This document shows, one piece after another, positions 23,380 to 31,034 of a stretch of 34,770 nt of DNA (the first letter of the stretch is position 1; every line of letters begins with the position of its first letter). Below the pieces are notes generated by a model. It ran no database searches. It was given only the letters and a program-made list of their open reading frames with translations, and had not been told where the DNA came from. Source of the stretch: JANXSD01 sp043758125. Lineage in GTDB: Bacteria; Bacteroidota; Bacteroidia; AKYH767-A; OLB10. The stretch lies in the NCBI GenBank assembly GCA_043758125.1, contig JAYVOC010000162.1, positions 1 through 34,770 of the forward strand. Reading direction: 5' to 3'. Made by a program: the position numbers and the translations under genes.

Positions 23380-24420
23380 ATGTTCGAAGTAGTTCGTGCA
23401 TATATTGCGGAAGCAAAAAAATTTCAGCCTTCAACAAAAGAAGAGTTGGAACAATTCCGTTTGCGTTTTATCTCTAAAAAAGGACTGCTAGGTGATTTAT
23501 TTTCAAAGCTGAAAGATGTTGCCGCTGAAGAACGAAAAGAGTTTGGATTATTAGTGAATGAATTAAAACAATCGGCAGAAGGAAAATTTCTAGAATTTAA
23601 AGATGCTTTTGAAACGGATAGTAATAATGATTTCAAAGGTCAAGATTTAACATTACCAGGAGAGCCAATTACAACTGGATCTTTTCATCCACTTACATTG
23701 GTTCGTAAAGAGATCATCAGCATCTTTTCTCGCATTGGTTTCAACGTGAGCGATGGACCAGAAATCGAAGATGATTGGCATAATTTCTCTGCATTAAATT
23801 TTCCGCCCGAACATCCCGCTCGTGACATGCAGGATACTTTTTTTATTGACTTAACTCCCGACCAAACAATTTATAACGGACAGTTAGCTTTGCGTACGCA
23901 CACCTCATCCATTCAGGTGCGAGTGATGGATAAACAAAAACCTCCGATAAGAACAATTTGTCCTGGAAGAGTATATCGTAATGAAGCAATTTCTGCTCGA
24001 GCACATTGTTTCTTCCATCAGGTAGAAGGATTTTATATTGATGAAAAAGTTTCATTTGCTGACCTCAAACAAACGCTACTTTATTTCGCACAAGAAATGT
24101 TTAATGCGGATACAAAAATTCGTTTGCGTCCCTCTTACTTTCCTTTTACAGAACCTTCTGCTGAGATGGATATATCTTGTCAGATTTGCAAAGGCAGTGG
24201 ATGTAACGTTTGCAAATACAGTGGCTGGGTAGAAATATTAGGATGCGGAATGATTGATCCTGCAGTATTAGAAAATGGAAAAATTGATCCCAATAAATTT
24301 TCTGGATTTGCTTTTGGTATGGGAATCGAACGAATTACTATGATGAAATATGCAGTAAATGATTTGCGTATTTTTTCAGAAAACGATGTACGTTTTTTAC
24401 GAAATTTTAAAGGAGTATAA
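23380..24420 (+). CDS. pheS: Phenylalanine--tRNA ligase alpha subunit
   Basis: PheS is the catalytic subunit of the (alpha-beta)2 enzyme that charges tRNA-Phe. The N-terminal coiled-coil arm (about 1-90), motif 2 CPGRVYRNEAISARAHCFFHQ, and motif 3 GFAFGMGIERITMMKYAV are present. The part CQICKGSGCNVCKYSGWVEI (about residues 267-286) is a CxxC...CxxC zinc-knuckle-like insert, seen in this clade but absent from E. coli PheS. The length, 346 residues, is normal. pheT is not adjacent in the window, so the two subunits are unlinked, as in many Bacteroidota. Confidence 0.95.
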   Translation: MFEVVRAYIAEAKKFQPSTKEELEQFRLRFISKKGLLGDLFSKLKDVAAEERKEFGLLVNELKQSAEGKFLEFKDAFETDSNNDFKGQDLTLPGEPITTGSFHPLTLVRKEIISIFSRIGFNVSDGPEIEDDWHNFSALNFPPEHPARDMQDTFFIDLTPDQTIYNGQLALRTHTSSIQVRVMDKQKPPIRTICPGRVYRNEAISARAHCFFHQVEGFYIDEKVSFADLKQTLLYFAQEMFNADTKIRLRPSYFPFTEPSAEMDISCQICKGSGCNVCKYSGWVEILGCGMIDPAVLENGKIDPNKFSGFAFGMGIERITMMKYAVNDLRIFSENDVRFLRNFKGV

Positions 24421-24664
24421 GCAACGTTTTCTTTAAAAAATTAACGTACTAAAAAGTCTTTTTCGGGAAAGTTTTCTAAGCTAATATTGGATTTGTTCAT
24501 GTAAGGAAAATAGTGACGGAAAGAAATGATAAACTATTATTTCAATCGTTTAGATTTTCATTTACAATCTTGAATTTTTAATTGTATCGTTCATAATAGT
24601 AAGAATCCAAATCATAAAATTGACAAGTAATTAAAAGGAAATTCATATCAATCTATCAGATTAT
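24421..24664. other. Intergenic region after pheS, nothing recognisable
   Basis: This AT-rich stretch lies between the pheS stop codon and the repeat array. I see no open frame of useful length, no tRNA and no strong terminator hairpin. Confidence 0.6.
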
Positions 24665-24916
24665 CCGATAACCAATTGTGAATTATTAATTATTAATTAT
24701 CAATTATCGCGCTAGCCAATTCTGAATTATTAATTATGAATTATCGCGCTAGCCAATTGTGAATTGTGAATTATTAATTATCGCGCTAGCCAATTGTGAA
24801 TTGTGAATTATTAATTATCGCGCTAGCCAATTGTGAATTATGAATTGTGAATTATCAATTGTGAATTATGAATTATCGCGCTAGCCAATTGTGAATTATG
24901 AATTGTGAATTGTGAA
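24665..24916. repeat. 37-bp intergenic repeat array with CGCGCTAGCC core
   Basis: The 10-bp block CGCGCTAGCC recurs at 24708, 24745, 24782, 24819 and 24877, giving steps of 37, 37, 37 and 58 bp. The intervening sequence is itself simple, built from AATTGTGAATT, ATTATTAATTA and ATTATGAATT. The block contains the palindrome GCTAGC. The array runs to the S41 protease stop codon at 24917. Since the spacers are low-complexity and nearly the same, it is not a CRISPR array. Confidence 0.85.
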
Positions 24917-26620
24917 TTAATATTTATTTGCTTTCCCAATCACCTTATAAACTCCTTCTCCTTTTAGAATTGAATTGTATAAAATTGGATCTCCTAAAAC
25001 TAATAGTGCTTCCTTAATAATTGGATCAGTACGAAACATGTATTGATATCGACCTTTACTAAAATAATAGCGACCAATAATTTCTTGCTCCAACATCAAT
25101 TTTATTTCTGGTTTGAAAGTTACTAAATCCTCATCTTTATTATGCATGAGTTTTTTTCCTAAACCTGTTAATTCATTACTAACATTTGCATAATATTTAT
25201 CCTTAATAACTGTCTCTTTTAAGTCTTTAAATGCGAGTTCAGTTTGCGTTGTATAGTCGTAATTTTTCGCATCCACATATTGCATGAAGTCTTTATATTC
25301 TTCATCTGATAATTTAAAATTTTCTACTGAAATGATGCTTGATTTTTTAGAGCGGTACAGTGAAGCGTAATCAAAAATCAAAAGACGATGGTATAAACTT
25401 TTTGCAATATTACTTGTATCAAAAGGTGCTACATAACGATCAGGATAAACTGCACTTGCATCATAAACCGTACGACCGTTTTTGGTTTTAAATTCTTTAA
25501 TGATTGAGTCTGGTAATTCTTCCATGTTACCTTCTTCACCACGATGAGTATACACTTTCGTTTGAACACATCTTCCACTAGCAGTATAATATTTCGCAAC
25601 AGTAACTTTCAGTTGGCAATTATAACTCAACGGCCGTGTTTGTTGTACTAATCCCTTTCCATAACTACGCTGACCAATTACAACACCTCTATCCACATCC
25701 TGAAAATTTCCTGCAGTAATTTCACTTGCTGAAGCAGAATGTTTATCAACTAAAACAGCAACACGAATTTGATTGTCGAGTGGATTTACTTTCGTAACAT
25801 ATTCATTATTGGAGCTACTTAATTTCCCTTTTTGAGTAACTAATAATTGATCTTTATCAATAAAGAGATTCAAAATATTTACTGACTCTTCAAGTAATCC
25901 ACCACCATTACCACGTAGGTCAAATACCAATGATTTTATTTTAGGATTTTTCTTTAAATCCACTAATGCATCATGCACTTCATTATAACAATTCTGTAAA
26001 AATTTATCGAGTTTAATATATCCAGTGCTATCATTTAACATGCAGTAATAAGGAACATTGTTCACTTTCACATCTGCACGCACAATTGATTTTTCAATTA
26101 GTTGTTGCTCGCCAATTCTTCCAACGCTAAGTTTTATTGTAGTACCACTTTGACCTTTTAATAGATCATCAACCTCTTCTGCTGAAAGTCCTTTCAAGGA
26201 TTTTCCACCAACAGCAACGATAACATCGCCAGCGCGCAAATCTGCTTTTTGTGCTGGGTAACTATCTAATACATCTAAAACTATAACACTATCACCTGTT
26301 CGGAAAGAACTTGCTCCAATTCCGCCATATTCAGCACTTACATGTTTGATACGATAATCTTCAATCTCCGACTCAGGATAATAATTGGTATAAGGGTCAA
26401 GATTTGTAAGCATACCGTTGATACCCGTTTTCATTAAATTACCTGGATTCACATCGTCCACATAATAATGATTTACTTCACGATAAACATTCGCAAATAT
26501 TTCAAGTTGTTTTCCATATTCGAAAAAATCATTACCGAATCCCCAACTAATAACTGCAAATGGAACGAGCATAAAAGGGATCAACCACCTCCTGTTCAAC
26601 GATTTTATTTTACTAATCAT
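24917..26620 (-). CDS. S41 family carboxyl-terminal processing peptidase
   Basis: A tail-specific periplasmic protease of the CtpA/Prc kind. The ATG at 26620 gives MISKIKSLNRRWLIPFMLVP, a signal-anchor or signal peptide; the longer frame to 26653 begins with TTG. A PDZ domain (about 80-165) has AEYGGIGASSF and RAGDVIVAVGGKSL. The S41 core follows with SLVFDLRGNGGGLLEESVNI, the catalytic Ser in KHSASASEITAGNFQD and the Lys in RSYGKGLVQQTRPL. After the core comes a C-terminal domain of about 200 residues. The length, about 567, fits the Bacteroidota form. Confidence 0.9.
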   Translation of the reverse strand: MISKIKSLNRRWLIPFMLVPFAVISWGFGNDFFEYGKQLEIFANVYREVNHYYVDDVNPGNLMKTGINGMLTNLDPYTNYYPESEIEDYRIKHVSAEYGGIGASSFRTGDSVIVLDVLDSYPAQKADLRAGDVIVAVGGKSLKGLSAEEVDDLLKGQSGTTIKLSVGRIGEQQLIEKSIVRADVKVNNVPYYCMLNDSTGYIKLDKFLQNCYNEVHDALVDLKKNPKIKSLVFDLRGNGGGLLEESVNILNLFIDKDQLLVTQKGKLSSSNNEYVTKVNPLDNQIRVAVLVDKHSASASEITAGNFQDVDRGVVIGQRSYGKGLVQQTRPLSYNCQLKVTVAKYYTASGRCVQTKVYTHRGEEGNMEELPDSIIKEFKTKNGRTVYDASAVYPDRYVAPFDTSNIAKSLYHRLLIFDYASLYRSKKSSIISVENFKLSDEEYKDFMQYVDAKNYDYTTQTELAFKDLKETVIKDKYYANVSNELTGLGKKLMHNKDEDLVTFKPEIKLMLEQEIIGRYYFSKGRYQYMFRTDPIIKEALLVLGDPILYNSILKGEGVYKVIGKANKY

Positions 26621-26799
26621 ATTATTTAATGTAAAGGCTTTTAGGCAGCTCAAAGATATAGATCATCAACGTATAAATTTATAAATTGAGAAGGCGTAAT
26701 TAACAATTCAATGCGAATTATCAACTTCATAAATCGCCATAAATAAGTAACTAAATTAGGATTATAATATTGCCTTCAGGGAACAATGAGCCATCAACT

Positions 26800-26835
26800 A
26801 AAAAAAGAAAGTCTCACTTTTTGAAGCAAGACTTT
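26800..26835 (-). terminator. Rho-independent terminator after the sigma-factor gene
   Basis: Read on the minus strand, AAAGTCT-(TGCTTCAAAAAGTG)-AGACTTT forms a stem of 7 bp with an inner CTT/AAG pairing, followed by the T-run CTTTTTTT. It lies about 24-59 bp after the stop codon of the ECF sigma gene (26859). Confidence 0.75.
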
Positions 26836-26858
26836 ACAAACCTATCTACTATAAAAAA

Positions 26859-27386
26859 CTAATTCAATGAATAACCATAACGAGTACCGTAGGATTGAAG
26901 TGTTTGTTTCAGCTTTTGTCGAGCAACGTGAATTCTTATTTTGACAGTCCCTAATGGAACAGAAAGGAAATTTGCAATTTCCTCGTATTTATACCCTTGA
27001 TAACTCAACAAAAATGGAGTTTTTAAATTCTCTGAAAGAGCATTAATGGCATTTGTTAAATCTTTCATCACTAACCTGCTTTCACCATCATTACGAGTAG
27101 TATTACTAGCGTAATTTAAATGGAATTGGTTTTCAGTATCATCGCTAAAGATATTACCCTTCACAAATCTGCGATAATTGTTGATGAAAACATTTTTCAT
27201 GATTGTGTAAAGCCACCCTTTCAGGTTCGTCCCCTCTTCAAATTTGTCTTTATTGACAAATGCCTTTAACATCGTTTCTTGTACTAAATCATTAGCGTCC
27301 TCAGGATCTTGAGTCAGCTTAAGCGCATAACCTCTAAGAGGTTTGTAATTCTCTTTTACCTTGAAATTGAATTCTAATTGTGTCAT
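26859..27386 (-). CDS. ECF-type RNA polymerase sigma factor
   Basis: The protein has 175 residues. Region 2 (about 15-80) reads LTQDPEDANDLVQETMLKAF and LKGWLYTIMKNVFINNYRR; region 4 (about 115-168) reads LSYQGYKYEEIANFLSVPLGTVKIRIHVARQKLK, the helix-turn-helix for the -35. It lacks region 1 and 3, as in ECF factors. There is no anti-sigma gene next to it, so it may be controlled at transcription. It is divergent from folE and lies near the B12-dependent MerR regulator, a grouping known from light-response loci. Its length and motifs resemble sigma factors linked to carotenoid or light genes in Bacteroidota; that placement is inference. Confidence 0.87.
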   Translation of the reverse strand: MTQLEFNFKVKENYKPLRGYALKLTQDPEDANDLVQETMLKAFVNKDKFEEGTNLKGWLYTIMKNVFINNYRRFVKGNIFSDDTENQFHLNYASNTTRNDGESRLVMKDLTNAINALSENLKTPFLLSYQGYKYEEIANFLSVPLGTVKIRIHVARQKLKQTLQSYGTRYGYSLN

Positions 27387-27416
27387 AATGTATAAGTATT
27401 AATATAATTACTTCCA

Positions 27417-27449
27417 CAAATTTACGGCAATAAATAGTTAGAAAACAAA
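27417..27449 (-). promoter_or_regulatory. Consensus Bacteroidota promoter for the ECF sigma gene
   Basis: On the minus strand TTTG (27446-27449), a 21-bp spacer and TAAATTTG (27417-27424) match the housekeeping promoter type. The -7 element lies about 30 bp ahead of the sigma gene's ATG. An ATGTATA motif (27388-27394) lies between promoter and start codon. Confidence 0.55.
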
Positions 27450-27452
27450 TTT

Positions 27453-27641
27453 TTGTTTAATTATTTAACAATATAGTTAAACAATATATAATTTATTGAT
27501 TATCAATTATAAAATCTTACATTTATTGATTATATTGCTATAAAATCACTTTTATGATGATTATAACATGTTAACTCTTCAAAAAATCATCTATTTTATG
27601 TTTAATAATATACTATACATCTTAAACAGTTTAATAATATA
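27453..27641. promoter_or_regulatory. Candidate operator cluster between sigma gene and folE
   Basis: This part of the divergent gap holds TTGTTTAA (27453-27460) with its inverse TTAAACAA (27477-27484), a perfect palindrome TTAAAC-A-GTTTAA (27622-27634), and a 13-bp direct repeat GTTTAATAATATA (27600-27612 and 27629-27641). TATACAT lies at 27614-27620. No TAnnTTTG promoter is evident for folE, which suggests use of an alternative sigma factor or an activator. AT-rich sequence makes chance palindromes likely, so this is tentative. Confidence 0.4.
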
Positions 27642-27694
27642 TATGTTATAAAGGAGTCAACAGTCAATTAACCCCGATAACTATCAAATCAAAT

Positions 27695-28432
27695 ATGAAA
27701 ACTGACTCAGGAAAGAACAAAAACCCCTATTCATTAATTTCAACTCAAAAAGTAGCCCCAGAAGAAAAAAAGGAAATAATGAACGGTTCGTCCTTCTCAC
27801 TTGAAGAATTGCTTCTGCATAAAAGCGATAACAATATCCCAATCCTAAAGAATTCCACGACATTGAATGCAGCTGAAAAAATTGAGCGGATTAAAAATCA
27901 TATTCATGGAATCATGACTACACTTGGCTTAGACATGACAGATGAAAGCTTACGAGATACTCCAATGAGAGTTGCAAAAATGTATCTGAATGAAACTTTT
28001 AGTGGATTGGATGCTGCTAACGAACCGAAACTATCCTTATTCAGCAACAATTATCAGTACAACCAAATGTTGCTTGTAAAAGATATTACGATTTATTCTA
28101 CGTGTGAGCATCATTTGGTGCCATTTTATGGCAAAGCTCATGTAGCTTATTTTTCAACTGGAAAAGTTATCGGCTTATCAAAATTAAATCGAATTGCAAA
28201 TTATTTTTCTCGCCGACCTCAAGTGCAAGAACGATTAACAATAGATATTTCAAAAGCTTTAAAACACGCTTTAGAAACAGAAGATATTGCAATTGTAATT
28301 GACGCGAATCATTTATGTGTTGCATCAAGAGGGATTCATGATGTAAATAGCAGCACAACAACCGCAGAATATTCAGGTCGCTTTTTAAACTACGATGTTC
28401 GAAATGAATTTCTTTCGTATTTGAAAAAATAA
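27695..28432 (+). CDS. folE: GTP cyclohydrolase I
   Basis: FolE converts GTP to 7,8-dihydroneopterin triphosphate, the first step of folate synthesis. The conserved core (from about residue 65) contains DTPMRVAKMYLNETFSGL, the zinc and active-site CEHHLVPFYGKAHVAY, GLSKLNRIANYFSRRPQVQERLT and the second zinc Cys in LCVASRGIHD. The N-terminus is about 60 residues longer than the catalytic domain; a second ATG at 27779 (MNGSSFSLEEL) would shorten it by 28. It is divergent from the ECF sigma gene and convergent with the B12-dependent regulator. The position suggests a dedicated copy supplying pterin for the folate antenna of the photolyase; whether another folE exists elsewhere is unknown. Confidence 0.92.
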   Translation: MKTDSGKNKNPYSLISTQKVAPEEKKEIMNGSSFSLEELLLHKSDNNIPILKNSTTLNAAEKIERIKNHIHGIMTTLGLDMTDESLRDTPMRVAKMYLNETFSGLDAANEPKLSLFSNNYQYNQMLLVKDITIYSTCEHHLVPFYGKAHVAYFSTGKVIGLSKLNRIANYFSRRPQVQERLTIDISKALKHALETEDIAIVIDANHLCVASRGIHDVNSSTTTAEYSGRFLNYDVRNEFLSYLKK

Positions 28433-28445
28433 GAATTAAGCGTAG

Positions 28446-29336
28446 TTACTTTATTCGCAAGTAAATTAATAGATCAACTAACTCTTGTATCGAATATATG
28501 AAACGTACATTACTTGGCAGTTGAATATTCATATGAAAAATTTGAGCTCCTGAAATAAGTATAGAAGTTTTTGGGAAACTCTTTGCTAATTTATTCGCCA
28601 CAATAGTTGGTGTTTGTTTTGGTATTGCAGACGTAAGCACGGTTAAAATATAATCAGCCTTATACACTTGCATTACAGAAGTTAGATCATCCATTGGTAA
28701 ATTAACACCGAGGTAACTGGTGTGATGTCCATAAGAACGTATCAGAAAATTCGCAAATAACAAACCTATTTCATGCGATTCATTAGATGGTAAAAATAAA
28801 ATAAATTTTTTTGATGCAGGGTTTAAATTTTTTGGTTGAGAATCACATGCGACAAATAATTTTTGACGGATCAAATTCGTAATAAAATGTTCATAAGCAG
28901 GATTGATGGCTCCAGTTTGCCATAGAACTCCGATACGTAATAAGAATGGAAAAATAATATCTAAATAGGTTCTTTCAATTCCATATTGCAAAATATTGGA
29001 TGAAAGAATTTTTTCATAAGCCACTTCATCGAGGCTTAACATTGCACTTGTCAACGACTCAATATGAACTAATTTATCACTTGTTTCATTACTAAGTTCT
29101 AATACTAAAGTATCAAGAACCTCTTTCGACATTTGTGTAATCTTTGAAATCTTATGTCCTTGGCGATTAAGCATTGCGACACTCAACAATAATTTAATAT
29201 CCTCATCATCATAATAACGAATATTCGTTGCAGTACGCTTAGGTTGTGGAATTCCATACCGTTGTTCCCAAATACGTAATGTATGTGGCTTAATTCCCGT
29301 GAGGGCTTCAACATCTTTTATTGAGAAATGATTCAT
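28446..29336 (-). CDS. CarH/LitR-type MerR regulator with B12-binding domain
   Basis: The 296-residue protein combines an N-terminal MerR winged helix (FSIKDVEALTGIKPHTLRIWEQRYG, read as two parts; residues 4-70) with a helical B12-binding cap (about 90-165) and a Rossmann-like cobalamin-binding domain (about 172-290). The cap has the Wx9EH motif as WQTGAINPAYEH, and the lower-ligand motif ExHxxG is present as ESHEIG. In CarH, AdoCbl in the dark keeps a DNA-binding tetramer that light breaks. The residue after the cap Trp is Gln here, where Thermus CarH has the His (His132) that joins the photoadduct. It lies 68 bp downstream of an unknown gene on the same strand. Confidence 0.88.
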   Translation of the reverse strand: MNHFSIKDVEALTGIKPHTLRIWEQRYGIPQPKRTATNIRYYDDEDIKLLLSVAMLNRQGHKISKITQMSKEVLDTLVLELSNETSDKLVHIESLTSAMLSLDEVAYEKILSSNILQYGIERTYLDIIFPFLLRIGVLWQTGAINPAYEHFITNLIRQKLFVACDSQPKNLNPASKKFILFLPSNESHEIGLLFANFLIRSYGHHTSYLGVNLPMDDLTSVMQVYKADYILTVLTSAIPKQTPTIVANKLAKSFPKTSILISGAQIFHMNIQLPSNVRFIYSIQELVDLLIYLRIK

Positions 29337-29404
29337 TAGTAATTTTTCCGATTGATCATTTTAAACGGAAGGCATGCTCGCCGTATATTTTGATAAATAA
29401 CATA

Positions 29405-29743
29405 TTACCCAGCATAAAGTTTTCGCATCACCACTTTTATTAATTCACGTTGTAAAATAACTTCAGCGGTTCGTTTTGGATCGGCACATCCTGAGCGTGG
29501 TGGGAGTAAATGCTCTGGAACATCTATGCCATATAACAGCGAAGATAAGCGGTTGGAATCAGTCTTACAGCAAACCTTTATAAAGTCGCATAATTGTTCT
29601 AAATAATTATTAAAATCTACTGGAAGTTGTTCATTAAATTGCAGATCATAGCTAAACCGATCAAAATCCTTTATTGTTTGATCGGCCATCATCCTCAAAA
29701 ATGCAAGGTCATATCGGTATTTTTCTAACTCTGTTGAATCCAT
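29405..29743 (-). CDS. Hypothetical protein, 112 residues, upstream of the B12-dependent regulator
   Basis: I do not recognise this protein. It begins MDSTELEKYRYDLAFLRMMA and contains FNNYLEQLCDFIKVCCKTDS, SSLLYGIDVPEHLLPPRSGC and AEVILQRELIKVVMRKLYAG. It is predicted to be mostly helical and cytosolic, with four Cys (two adjacent). It is first in a likely two-gene unit with the CarH/LitR-type gene and divergent from the photolyase operon, which suggests a part in the same response. A -7 element TAAATTTG lies at 29769-29776 on the minus strand, 26 bp before its ATG. Confidence 0.72.
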   Translation of the reverse strand: MDSTELEKYRYDLAFLRMMADQTIKDFDRFSYDLQFNEQLPVDFNNYLEQLCDFIKVCCKTDSNRLSSLLYGIDVPEHLLPPRSGCADPKRTAEVILQRELIKVVMRKLYAG

Positions 29744-29861
29744 TTTGTAACTTGTAACAGTAACTGAACAAATTTAATTGATTAATGGCTATAAATAATT
29801 TATTTTAGATTTTAAAATTGCTAGCAATAGAGAATTAAATTTATGACGAAAAATTAGTTTC

Positions 29862-29919
29862 ATTTCATGTATCTTGAAAATTGTTGGTTTGATTCATTAC
29901 AAAATGATACACATGAAAT
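29862..29919. promoter_or_regulatory. Inverted repeat upstream of the photolyase operon, candidate operator
   Basis: ATTTCATGTATC (29862-29873) is mirrored by GATACACATGAAAT (29906-29919), the second arm having two extra bases, with 32 bp between. The right arm ends on the -33 TTG of the promoter below. The arms share the sequence TGTAT with motifs near the sigma/folE gap (27388-27394 and, inverted, 27614-27620). Binding by the CarH/LitR-type protein is a hypothesis. Confidence 0.45.
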
Positions 29920-29949
29920 TGTTTATTTGAATCGCTTACATTACATTTG
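29919..29949 (+). promoter_or_regulatory. Promoter of the outer-membrane protein/photolyase operon
   Basis: TTG (29919-29921), a 20-bp spacer and TACATTTG (29942-29949) match the Bacteroidota consensus. The -7 element ends 53 bp before the TTG start codon of the first gene. It overlaps the right arm of the inverted repeat at 29906-29919. Confidence 0.6.
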
Positions 29950-30002
29950 ATTTTTACATACTTTATTTCAGTAAAATTCGTTTTAACAAAAAAAATTATC
30001 AA

Positions 30003-30998
30003 TTGCTAAAATATCATCTTACATTTATAAAATGTTTCGCACTCATTTTGTTGATGTTTATCAATGTCAGTTTGTTTGCACAGGAATATCGACCGCATCC
30101 ATTATTATCCTCTATGTGGCAAGCCGACGTTGAATACCTTGCTCCTAGTCAAGTAGAAGACACTACCATAAAAAATGGGTTTACCGGTGGATCATTTAAT
30201 TTTCGATTACCCATTTACAAAGGAAAAGATTGGCTTAGCGTAGATGGAGGAAAACCCTATATTGCTGTATTGGCACAAGCTGGGGTAAATGCACGTCAAA
30301 CTGAAATCAATTATATAGAACCATCTCGATTATTAACGAATGCTAAAATCAGTGTAACAGGATTAATTGCGACTGGTGCTAGCAGTTTACGTAATCTTTT
30401 TCTTGTGCAATTGAGCACTTCATTACCAACAGAAAATTTCTGGTTTAAACCTGAATTTATTCGAATTAATGGATCTATAATTTGGAGAAAATTATATCAC
30501 AACAATCGATTTTGGCATACATTAGGAATAACTTATAGTCCTTTATCAGGACGAGATTATCCCTTGCCAGTAATTGGCGGTGGTTATAAAATTAATAAGG
30601 AAAACCAAATTCAATTTACCTTTCCTTTCAATGCAGCTTATACACATAAGTTTAGTAATAAATTTAGCTTAAGTCTGAAAGTGAATTCTAATGGAAGCTA
30701 TAATTATTTAAAACCAGACACGCTTCATTTCCATGATCCACTAATTTATCGTCAGCGTTTTCCGAAATTTAGTATTGTTGGAAGATATTATACCGATCGT
30801 CATGTAGTTTTAACGCCGGAAATTGGCTTAGTAGGCAAAGGAAAAATGATGTTGGACGAAGTGAAGAGTAAACAAGCAGCAACATTCTATTTCAAATTAT
30901 CACTTCAAGTGCGATTTGGCAAAAGACCAGCAGCATCTCCAATATTGAATTTTGATCCTGGCGATTCAGGATTCGATCCCAATTATATCCTTGAATAA
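30003..30998 (+). CDS. Outer-membrane beta-barrel protein (DUF6268-like)
   Basis: The 331-residue protein has a signal peptide (KCFALILLMFINVSLFAQ) and a body of alternating strands with aromatic-rich stretches (FNFRLPIYKGKDWLSVDG, FKPEFIRINGSIIWRKLY, FSIVGRYYTDRHVVLTPEIG), typical of an outer-membrane beta-barrel; the layout reminds me of DUF6268. The start codon is TTG at 30003: the next in-frame ATG would cut the signal peptide, and an in-frame stop lies at 29928-29930. It is the first gene of a run with the TIGR01777 oxidoreductase, photolyase and riboflavin synthase. Function unknown. Confidence 0.72.
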   Translation: MLKYHLTFIKCFALILLMFINVSLFAQEYRPHPLLSSMWQADVEYLAPSQVEDTTIKNGFTGGSFNFRLPIYKGKDWLSVDGGKPYIAVLAQAGVNARQTEINYIEPSRLLTNAKISVTGLIATGASSLRNLFLVQLSTSLPTENFWFKPEFIRINGSIIWRKLYHNNRFWHTLGITYSPLSGRDYPLPVIGGGYKINKENQIQFTFPFNAAYTHKFSNKFSLSLKVNSNGSYNYLKPDTLHFHDPLIYRQRFPKFSIVGRYYTDRHVVLTPEIGLVGKGKMMLDEVKSKQAATFYFKLSLQVRFGKRPAASPILNFDPGDSGFDPNYILE

Positions 30999-31034
30999 AA
31001 CTTATTTTGTTCCTCTGTGTTTATCGAAATAGTT

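Noticed and set aside
24665..24916. Possible CRISPR array (37-bp period)
   Set aside because: The sequence between the repeated blocks is low-complexity and nearly the same in each unit, so there are no distinct spacers, and no cas gene is nearby.
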